61,965 bases of DNA, from contig JAGRDS010000005.1 in the NCBI GenBank assembly GCA_020446945.1, forward strand, positions 1 to 61,965. The letters run 5' to 3'. This DNA is from Parvularculaceae bacterium. GTDB taxonomy: Bacteria; Pseudomonadota; Alphaproteobacteria; Caulobacterales; Parvularculaceae. The translations under genes and the position numbers were made by a program. The notes beneath the pieces are model-generated. The model was given only the letters and a program-made list of their open reading frames with translations, searched no databases and was not told where the DNA came from. Shown one piece after another: positions 54,963 through 61,965 of the stretch (its first letter is position 1; each line of letters opens with the position of its first letter).

Positions 54963-57776
54963 TTAATTGTCAACGCGCTTCGCCTCCTCTGCGGACTGGC
55001 GGGCGCGTTCGATCTGCAATTTGACATCGCTCGACAGGATCGCCTGGTCGATCAGGCTCAGTATCGGCGCGTTGATGGTGATCCGGTACTTGACCGGACT
55101 GTCGATACGCTGCGTTTTTCCGCCGGTTTTCACCGGGATCAGGCTGTGACCTTCAAACAATATGTTGAAATCGATCGCGCCGTCGAGCGGACCGTCAATC
55201 GTCGCAGACAATTTTTCAAATCTCAGTTCACGAAGTATTTCGAAAGCGAGCGCGCTTTGTTCATTCGACTGCGAGGCGGCGTTCGCCGCATTCCCCTTAT
55301 AGCGGATGACGCCCGAACCCTTCGATGAAACGACGCCCTCATTGACGCGCGCCTTGCCGCCTTCAACGCTCAAGGGGAGGACGCCTTCTATCCGCCCCTC
55401 GCCGGAAAGCCCCTCAATATTTATGTAATCGAGAAGCCCGCCAAGATCGACATCGTTGATTTGAAGCGTCGCCGCAGACCGCCCCTCTATGGCGACTTTC
55501 GAATCGTAAACGCCGATCGCGCCGCCGAACCAAGGAAATTCGGCTTCGATGATTTCGATCGTATTGTCGCCCGGCGCGCGAAAGCGCACTGCGCCGTTTT
55601 CGAGTTTGAGCGCGTCGAGGTCTATTTTCGCGATCGTGAGCGTCTGGTCCCCGTTTGTCGTCGGCGGCGACATTGATGAAAAATCGAGCGAGCCGGTTAC
55701 GCCTTCGGTCCGCGTGACGGCGACGCCTGGCCCGGTGAACGAGACATTTTCAAGATTGATCGAAGCCGACGTTTCAAGCGCGTTCGGGCGCCAGGAAAAC
55801 CGCGCCGTTCCATCGGCCGCACCTGTCGCGCCCGATATGACGCCCCTGAGCGCGGGGATGATGCGGTCCGGCTGGAGCGCGCGGGCGAAGGTCAGGACGC
55901 CGGAGTCGAACACCGCCTCGCCGGCGCCGGTCTCCATCTGATGCGAGCCTTTTCCCTTGCCGAGCGGCGCGCCAGACGGCGTTTCGGCGTCAAAATTGAA
56001 AGTGACGACATTTTCGGCGAGACGCGCCGCGCCGGAAACGTTCACCGGCGCGATTGTCTCCACCTCGACATTCTGCGCGACTTTCATTATGGACAGCGCC
56101 GCGTCGGCGCCCAATGATTCACCGACGATATCCGTCGTAAATTCTCCGGACGCGCCGGAAAGCGTCAACGCCCCGTTCAGGATCGCGCGCCCGCCCGACA
56201 ACTCTCCCTTTATATGCGTCGTCTGTTCGGCCGGCCGGTAATCGAGTGTGAATTTCAGGTCTGGCGGCGCGCCGTTTAATGTCGTGCGGCCAAGACGGAA
56301 ATTTACGGTTTTCGCATCGAGCCCGCCGATGATCCGCGTCAATCCTCCCTCGCCCCAGTTTATGGAAACAAGCGGCGCCGACGAAGGGCACAGCGACGCC
56401 GCGCCGAGGCTCGTTTCCATATCGATGCCGTCCATGCGGATCGATGCGCGATCAATGGCGATGCAGGCGCCTTCGGCGGGCGCGGCGAGCAGCGTCCGCT
56501 CGCCCGGCGAAAGGGAAACGGAAAACGCGCCGGCCGCTGGCGCATCATTGACGTGAAGCCGCCCGATCGTCGCGCCTTTAAGGCGCGTAGAAACATTCGC
56601 GGCGCCGTCAAAGCGGCCGTCCCGGATCTCGCCGCCAAAGCGTCCGGCCAGCCCGTCGAGGAAAACGCCGGCGAGGCTGAATTCGGACAGATCGGCCGTT
56701 CCATCAAGGCGCCACGGCCCGCCGTCTTCGGAAATTGCAGAAAAGGCGCTTTCACCCCGCGCCGCGCGCATGTCGAATTCGCCGGAGAATGAAATACGGC
56801 GCACGCCGCCTGCATATTCGTAAAGGGGCGCCGCATTCCCTTTTATCTTGATAACGTCGCCGCGGTCCGTGCGGATCGCAAGCGTATCGCCGGCGACGGA
56901 AAGGGACGCCCCGCGCGCGTCAAATTCGGCGCGCAGCGCACCCTCGGCGAGAATCCGCCCGACGCCGGCCGCCTGCGACGCGATGGGCGCAAGATGCGGC
57001 GCGCTATCCGTTTCGATCGATGACGAATGCACCGTGAAATCGACGAACCCGGCCGGGCCGCCTGCGCTTTCGCCGAAAAAGCCGCGCCATGATTCCAAAC
57101 GGCCGGATATATCCGTATCGGCGCTGACAACGCCGAGATTTGTCGCCGCGGCGCCCCTGACGCCGCCGCTTATTTCCGCCGCGCCTTCCCGCGAAAGGTC
57201 TAACGCAAGTTCGCCGCGCGCATCCGCGACGGAAACGGCGGCGAACCCGGCGCGCGCCGCGCCGAAAGATAATTTGAATGCGCCGCCGTCCTTCAGGTCG
57301 AACGCGCCGTCAAGATCGATCGAGGCGTCGCCTTCCGGCGTGCGGGCGATCACCTCAAGCGCGTTAACGGAAAGGCGCGAAAAAGGCGGCGGCGCCGTCT
57401 TCGCCTTCGGCTTTCGTTTCCAGCCGGCGATCGACATTGCGCGCTGCTCGTCAAAGACGGCGACGATGCGCCCGCCCCCAACACTGATGGATTTGAGCCG
57501 CCCCCTGAATATCAGCGCCGATGCGTCAAAATCGAAAGCCACATTTTCAAGCGTCAGATCGGGCGCGGACGGATCGGCGCCCGCACGCACCGATGAAAGC
57601 GTCAACCGGGTCAGGGAAACGTCCGCAACCTTCGCGTCAGGATTTGCAAGGCCCTGGCGGATCATAATCTGATTGACGGCGGCCGCCGCGATCGGCGCGC
57701 GCAGAAAATAGAGCCCGAGACCGGTCAGGACGAGAACGAGCCCCGCGCCGACGATCAAACGCGCAATCTTCCCCAT
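54963..57776 (-). CDS. ydbH: YdbH-like intermembrane lipid transport protein
   Basis: A 937-residue AsmA-like protein. An N-terminal membrane helix (IARLIVGAGLVLVLTGLGLYFL) anchors it in the inner membrane, and the long remainder is beta-strand-rich, expected to form a hydrophobic groove across the periplasm. The C-terminus has the DUF domain block IEGVLPLSVEGGKARVNEGVVSSKGSG and ends in a charged helix. In E. coli YdbH, TamB and YhdP share phospholipid transport to the outer membrane. First gene of the ydbH-ynbE-ydbL set. Confidence 0.9.
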   Translation of the reverse strand: MGKIARLIVGAGLVLVLTGLGLYFLRAPIAAAAVNQIMIRQGLANPDAKVADVSLTRLTLSSVRAGADPSAPDLTLENVAFDFDASALIFRGRLKSISVGGGRIVAVFDEQRAMSIAGWKRKPKAKTAPPPFSRLSVNALEVIARTPEGDASIDLDGAFDLKDGGAFKLSFGAARAGFAAVSVADARGELALDLSREGAAEISGGVRGAAATNLGVVSADTDISGRLESWRGFFGESAGGPAGFVDFTVHSSSIETDSAPHLAPIASQAAGVGRILAEGALRAEFDARGASLSVAGDTLAIRTDRGDVIKIKGNAAPLYEYAGGVRRISFSGEFDMRAARGESAFSAISEDGGPWRLDGTADLSEFSLAGVFLDGLAGRFGGEIRDGRFDGAANVSTRLKGATIGRLHVNDAPAAGAFSVSLSPGERTLLAAPAEGACIAIDRASIRMDGIDMETSLGAASLCPSSAPLVSINWGEGGLTRIIGGLDAKTVNFRLGRTTLNGAPPDLKFTLDYRPAEQTTHIKGELSGGRAILNGALTLSGASGEFTTDIVGESLGADAALSIMKVAQNVEVETIAPVNVSGAARLAENVVTFNFDAETPSGAPLGKGKGSHQMETGAGEAVFDSGVLTFARALQPDRIIPALRGVISGATGAADGTARFSWRPNALETSASINLENVSFTGPGVAVTRTEGVTGSLDFSSMSPPTTNGDQTLTIAKIDLDALKLENGAVRFRAPGDNTIEIIEAEFPWFGGAIGVYDSKVAIEGRSAATLQINDVDLGGLLDYINIEGLSGEGRIEGVLPLSVEGGKARVNEGVVSSKGSGVIRYKGNAANAASQSNEQSALAFEILRELRFEKLSATIDGPLDGAIDFNILFEGHSLIPVKTGGKTQRIDSPVKYRITINAPILSLIDQAILSSDVKLQIERARQSAEEAKRVDN

Positions 57777-57952
57777 CAGACGGCTCCCGCGCGCAACGCT
57801 TTCGCCCCCGGCCGGTCGCCCCCCGCGTCGGCTCGCGCCTTACAAAAGTCATTACACAATGGCGAAAATTGACCGAAAAAGCGAGGCCGGGACTTAAATC
57901 CATATTGGCATAAACGATTGCGCGCGAAACATTGACTAATGCGCCAGCGCAA

Positions 57953-59689
57953 ATGAGAGATACGCCGCCGAGAATGCGCCAATTGAACGATAATCCCCGA
58001 TTTCGGCTCCGCCTGCCCGAAGGCGCGGAGCGCCGCGCGCCGCTGGCGGCCGCCGCCGCGCTCGGCGTTCTCGCGGGCGGGGCGGCGTTCCTCGCCTATG
58101 CGCTTAGCCGGCCGACCGTCTGGCCCGCCGAACCGCCGCCTTCGATCGCGGTTCCGGCGATCACTGCTCCGGCGAGCCCGGCGCCGACAGCGCGCGAAAC
58201 GCTCGCGCCGAACGCCGAATCCGGCGCCGGCGAAGTCGCAGCCGGGCGCATTGCACATGCGCCGGACGAAGCCGACGAAGGGCCGGGCGCGCCGCCGCCT
58301 TTCCTCGCGCCGCGGATAAAGCCGTCGATTTCCGCAAGCGAGGCTGCAAGCGCCGCGTCGACGCCTTCCGTCGTGACGCTCGCATCGCCTTCCATCGCAC
58401 GAATGGAGGATCGCCCGCCGCCATTCTTTTTCGAGTCGGATCTTTTGCGCGGAGAGTCCGAACGCGCGATCGCGCGCGCAGGCTATGACGGCGATTTGTC
58501 CGAAACGCCGCGCGAGCTGATAATGACGCTCGCCAAAGGCGAAGCGTTCGTCGACGCTTTGGCGCGCGCCGGCGTTCGCGCGGCGGACCGCAATGAAGCC
58601 GCCCATGCGCTGGGCGCGCTCTACAATATGCGCCGTTTGCGCCCGTCGCAGGAAATCCGGCTGACGCTCGCCGAACCGAACCGAACCTTCTTTCAGGAAA
58701 TTTCCTCACCGGACGCCTTTCCCGCCTATCTCCTCGCGCTCGAATTTCGCGTCGATGCGGAAAACCGCATTATGCTGAAGCGCCGCAGCGACGGCGCCTA
58801 TGACGCGCAGGAGCAGGCGACGCCGCTGACAATGCGCATCGCCGCTATCGAGGGGCGCATCGACGGCAGCCTTTATCTTTCGGCCAAGCGCCAGGGCGCG
58901 CCCGACGAGGTGATCGCCGGCATCGCGCAGATGTTCGCCTATGACGTCGACTTCCAACGCGAGATTTTCGGCGGCGACGAATTCGAGGCGATTTTCGAGG
59001 TTCGCTATGATGACGCCGGCAGAATGGTGGGCGGCGGCGATATTCTGTACGGCCGGTTGAAATGGCGTGGGCGCCAGAAGGAAAAAGGCTACTACCGGTA
59101 TGATGCGGCCGGCGTCGGCAACCCGGACTATTTCGATGAAAAGGGTGAAAGCGCGCGGCGGCTTTTGATGAAAACGCCTGTCGACGGCGCGCGCCTGTCA
59201 TCAGGTTTCGGCACGCGCAAACATCCGGTTCTCGGTTATCAAAAAGCGCATAAGGGCGTTGACTTCGCGGCGCCGCGCGGCACGCCGATCATGGCGGCGG
59301 GCGACGGCGTTATCGAGCGTGCAGGCCCATACGGTTCCTTCGGCAATTATATCCGCATACGCCACGCCCAAGGCTACAAGACGGCGTATGCGCATATGAA
59401 TTCAATCAAACGCGGCGTAAGGACCGGCGTACGGGTGCGCCAGGGCGATATCATCGGCTATGTCGGAACGACAGGGCGCTCCACCGGGCCGCATCTCCAT
59501 TATGAAGTTCATTTGCGCGACAAACCCGTCAATCCGCAAAAACTTAATATCGCAACAGGTTATGAATTGCGCGGCGCGGAGCTGACCCGTTTTCGCGTCC
59601 GGCGCGATGAGATCGACGCGCTGCGCAATCACGCGCATTCAGATCAGACGACGCTCGCCGGCGAGAGGAACAAAAGCGGGGCGCTTTAA
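57953..59689 (+). CDS. M23-family (LytM) peptidoglycan endopeptidase
   Basis: A protein of about 578 residues. A membrane helix lies near residue 30-50 (AAAAALGVLAGGAAFLAYAL), followed by a Pro/Ala-rich linker, a LysM-like or OapA-like region (GEAFVDALARAGV; MRRLRPSQEIRLTL), then the peptidase domain from about residue 410: SGFGTRKHPVLGYQKAHKG with HxxxD, and GPHLHYEV with the HxH pair. It cuts peptide crosslinks in cell wall. The start is uncertain: ATG 57953, ATG 57974 and an upstream TTG all lack a strong ribosome-binding site. Confidence 0.9.
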   Translation: MRDTPPRMRQLNDNPRFRLRLPEGAERRAPLAAAAALGVLAGGAAFLAYALSRPTVWPAEPPPSIAVPAITAPASPAPTARETLAPNAESGAGEVAAGRIAHAPDEADEGPGAPPPFLAPRIKPSISASEAASAASTPSVVTLASPSIARMEDRPPPFFFESDLLRGESERAIARAGYDGDLSETPRELIMTLAKGEAFVDALARAGVRAADRNEAAHALGALYNMRRLRPSQEIRLTLAEPNRTFFQEISSPDAFPAYLLALEFRVDAENRIMLKRRSDGAYDAQEQATPLTMRIAAIEGRIDGSLYLSAKRQGAPDEVIAGIAQMFAYDVDFQREIFGGDEFEAIFEVRYDDAGRMVGGGDILYGRLKWRGRQKEKGYYRYDAAGVGNPDYFDEKGESARRLLMKTPVDGARLSSGFGTRKHPVLGYQKAHKGVDFAAPRGTPIMAAGDGVIERAGPYGSFGNYIRIRHAQGYKTAYAHMNSIKRGVRTGVRVRQGDIIGYVGTTGRSTGPHLHYEVHLRDKPVNPQKLNIATGYELRGAELTRFRVRRDEIDALRNHAHSDQTTLAGERNKSGAL

Positions 59690-59741
59690 TGCGGCGCGCA
59701 GTTTCCGGCATCGCCAAGCCCGCGCCGGCGCACCCGGAAGG

Positions 59742-59942
59742 TCATGAACGCTTGCGCGATTTCATCGCCTCGCGGATATAGGCGTCGACATCGAGATCGC
59801 CGGTCGCGTGTCCTTTTATACGCTCCTTGACCTTGTGCGGTATATCGCCCGGCGCAATCCCTCCGGCGCTCTCGACCGTTTCGCGAATGAGCGCTTTCAG
59901 CGCTTCCTCCTTCGCCCTCGCATCGATCGGTTTTGCGGCCAT
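59742..59942 (-). CDS. small helical protein downstream of clpB (66 aa)
   Basis: A 66-residue, charged, largely helical protein (KEEALKALIRETVESAGG; DIPHKVKERIKGHATGDLDVDAYIREAMKSRKRS). GGGAGAG lies seven bases before the ATG, inside the end of clpB. The two genes are 13 bp apart, so this is probably the last gene of a clpB transcript. I do not recognise the family. Confidence 0.75.
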   Translation of the reverse strand: MAAKPIDARAKEEALKALIRETVESAGGIAPGDIPHKVKERIKGHATGDLDVDAYIREAMKSRKRS

Positions 59943-59955
59943 CGGCTGTCTCTCC

Positions 59956-61965
59956 CTAGTTCAAAAGCGCGCTCGCCGGCGGCGCATCGTCGAGACGCTT
60001 CGCCCGCGCATTCGCAAACTCGCCGTTGATCGTCAGCCCTTGCGCGCCCGCCGATATTTCCAGCGTTTCGCCGTCCATGACCCGGCCGGCGAGAATGAGA
60101 TCGGCGAGAGGATCCTGCAGCTCTTTCTGGATGACGCGCTTCAAGGGGCGCGCGCCGTAGACGGGGTCGTAGCCGGCGTCGCCGAGCCAGCGCCGCGCCT
60201 TTTCGTCCAGATTGATCGTCAGCTTGCGGTCGGCGAGAAGTTTTGCAAGCCGCGCCATCTGAATATCGACAATCTGGTCCATATTGGCGCGGGACAGGCG
60301 ATGGAAGAGGATGATCTCATCCAGCCGGTTCAGGAATTCAGGGCGAAAACGTCCGCGTACGGCGTCCATCACCTGCGGGCGGACAGCGTCTGAATCCTCG
60401 CCGTCAGGCTGACCTGCGAGATATTCCGCGCCGAGATTTGAAGTCAGGATTATGAGCGTGTTCTTGAAATCGACCGTACGCCCCTGCCCGTCCGTCAGGC
60501 GCCCATCGTCTAGAACCTGAAGGAGAACGTTGAACACGTCCGGATGCGCTTTTTCGACCTCATCGAACAAAACAACCTGATAAGGCCGGCGGCGCACCGT
60601 TTCCGTCAGCACGCCCCCTTCTTCATAGCCGACATAGCCCGGCGGCGCGCCGATCAGACGCGCGACAGAATGTTTCTCCATGAATTCCGACATGTCGATG
60701 CGCGCGATCGCCGCATCATCGTCGAACAGGAATTCGGCCAGCGCTTTCGTCAGTTCCGTTTTGCCGACGCCCGTCGGGCCGAGAAACAGAAACGACCCGA
60801 TCGGCCGATTGGGGTCTTTCAGTCCGGCGCGCGCGCGGCGAACAGCCGTCGATACGGCCGCCACGGCCTCGGACTGGCCGACAACGCGCCGCGCGATCGC
60901 CTCTTCCATGGCCAGGAGTTTTTCGCGCTCGCCTTCGAGCATCTTGTCGACCGGAACGCCGGTCCAGCGCGAAACGACACCGGCGATGTTTTCCGCATCG
61001 ACGACTTCATCGACCAGGGAGGCCTTGTCCTCGCGCGCTTCGGCGTCGGCGAGTTTTTTCTCCAGCGCCGGCAATACGCCGTATTTGAGTTCCGATGCGC
61101 GCGCCAGATCGCCGCGCCGTTCAGCATCCGCCAGCCCGCTTCGCGCCTGATCCAGTTCTTCCTTGATTTTCGTCGCCGTCGCCAGCGTTTCCTTTTCCGC
61201 GCGCCATTGCGCCGTCAGCGACGCCGATTTTTCTTCGAGGCCGGACAATTCGTCTTCCAGTTTTTCAAGCCGGTCGCGCGAGGCGGCGTCATCTTCCTTC
61301 TTGAGCGCCTCGCGTTCGATCTTGAGCTGAATAATGCGGCGGTCGAGTTCATCGAGTTCTTCGGGCTTTGAATCGACCTCCATCCTGAGACGCGATGCGG
61401 CCTCGTCCACGAGATCGATCGCCTTGTCGGGCAGGAAACGATCGGTGATATAGCGGTTCGACAGGGATGCGGCGGCGACAATGGCGCTGTCGGAAATCCG
61501 GACGCCGTGATGGAGTTCGTATTTTTCCTTCAACCCGCGCAGTATCGAGATCGTATCCTCAACGGTCGGCTCATCGATGAAAACCGCCTGGAAACGGCGC
61601 GCGAGCGCGGCGTCCTTTTCGACATGTTTGCGATATTCATCGAGCGTCGTCGCGCCGATGCAATGCAGCTCGCCCCGGGCGAGCGCCGGCTTGAGCAGGT
61701 TCGACGCATCCATCGCGCCTTCCGACTTTCCCGCGCCGACAAGCGTATGCATCTCATCGATAAAAAGGACGATCTCCCCCTGCGCCGCCGTCACCTCGTT
61801 AAGAACGGCCTTGAGCCGCTCTTCGAACTCGCCGCGATATTTTGCGCCGGCGATCAGCGCGCCCATGTCGAGCGCCAACAGGCGCTTGTTTTTCAGGCTT
61901 TCAGGAACGTCGCCATTGACGATCCTGATCGCGAGGCCTTCCGCGATCGCCGTCTTGCCGACGCC
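59956..61965 (-). CDS. clpB: ATP-dependent chaperone ClpB, 5' part cut by the window edge
   Basis: The visible part is 669 residues, beginning in the Walker A motif of the first AAA+ domain ([15 protein letters not shown] at the window edge) and running in frame to the stop. The Walker B region [26 protein letters not shown], the coiled-coil middle domain (about residues 190-330 of this part), and the second AAA+ domain with [14 protein letters not shown] and [11 protein letters not shown] follow. The missing portion is the N-terminal domain, about 190 residues. It dissolves protein aggregates with DnaK. Confidence 0.96.
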   Translation of the reverse strand, partial: GVGKTAIAEGLAIRIVNGDVPESLKNKRLLALDMGALIAGAKYRGEFEERLKAVLNEVTAAQGEIVLFIDEMHTLVGAGKSEGAMDASNLLKPALARGELHCIGATTLDEYRKHVEKDAALARRFQAVFIDEPTVEDTISILRGLKEKYELHHGVRISDSAIVAAASLSNRYITDRFLPDKAIDLVDEAASRLRMEVDSKPEELDELDRRIIQLKIEREALKKEDDAASRDRLEKLEDELSGLEEKSASLTAQWRAEKETLATATKIKEELDQARSGLADAERRGDLARASELKYGVLPALEKKLADAEAREDKASLVDEVVDAENIAGVVSRWTGVPVDKMLEGEREKLLAMEEAIARRVVGQSEAVAAVSTAVRRARAGLKDPNRPIGSFLFLGPTGVGKTELTKALAEFLFDDDAAIARIDMSEFMEKHSVARLIGAPPGYVGYEEGGVLTETVRRRPYQVVLFDEVEKAHPDVFNVLLQVLDDGRLTDGQGRTVDFKNTLIILTSNLGAEYLAGQPDGEDSDAVRPQVMDAVRGRFRPEFLNRLDEIILFHRLSRANMDQIVDIQMARLAKLLADRKLTINLDEKARRWLGDAGYDPVYGARPLKRVIQKELQDPLADLILAGRVMDGETLEISAGAQGLTINGEFANARAKRLDDAPPASALLN

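Noticed and set aside
57932..57952. TTG start for the M23 peptidase
   Set aside because: No ribosome-binding sequence and only seven additional residues; an ATG at 57953 is the simpler choice, though not certain.

Overview
The window is about 62 kb of high-GC chromosomal DNA from an alphaproteobacterium. The evidence is a CcrM-type GANTC adenine methyltransferase, a ChpT-type histidine phosphotransferase with its CheY-like response regulator, sites matching the CtrA consensus TTAA-N7-TTAA, and small families typical of the class (TIGR02301, DUF1244). The many TonB-dependent receptors, FecI/FecR signalling, and acyl-CoA and CoA-ligase genes would suit a free-living marine member near Caulobacterales or Parvularculales, but I cannot fix the lineage from sequence alone. 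No phage, IS element, CRISPR array or complete RNA gene was seen. Gene density is high and most neighbours are 0-200 bp apart.

Layout. 1-130: an 85-bp tandem repeat carrying a tRNA 3'-end-like fragment. 287-7289: exported NTF2-like lipoprotein, amidohydrolase, alpha/beta hydrolase, VOC protein, a small phosphatase-like protein, and an ATP-grasp-like protein coupled to an MBL-fold hydrolase that starts with TTG. 7339-13866: pdxH and aroC diverge; then an overlapping minus-strand run of a sodium:solute symporter, tlyA, an RlmD-like methyltransferase and another methyltransferase. 14052-24116: pyrC, NUDIX hydrolase, HMCES/YedK-like protein, yaaA, a D-2-hydroxyacid dehydrogenase, a Sua5-type tRNA-modification enzyme and a large DUF4153-like membrane protein. 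24277-36493: acyl-CoA dehydrogenase, metallophosphoesterase, SDR, MOSC protein, a His-tailed zinc ribbon, M20 peptidase, deacetylase-family protein, histidine phosphatase, xseB, dxs and a histone-H1-like protein behind a perfect CtrA-type box.

36669-44913 is a cell-surface-signalling block: one TonB-dependent receptor on the minus strand, diverging from an ECF sigma factor, a FecR anti-sigma factor and a second receptor with an N-terminal STN signalling domain. The 363-bp divergent spacer holds two perfect inverted repeats. 44975-50003: a glycosyltransferase pair of the TIGR04282/TIGR04283 type, a PA0069-type radical SAM protein, DUF1244, rnhB, and ccrM preceded by five GANTC sites in 83 bp. 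50054-61965: acyl-CoA ligase, CoA transferase, response regulator and chpT, the ydbL-ynbE-ydbH envelope operon, an M23 peptidase, a small protein and a truncated clpB at the window edge.

Most of the window is housekeeping. The parts that repay attention are the cell-cycle signals around ccrM and chpT, the FecI/FecR two-receptor block, and several short tandem or inverted repeats. I found no clear, wholly new multi-gene system.
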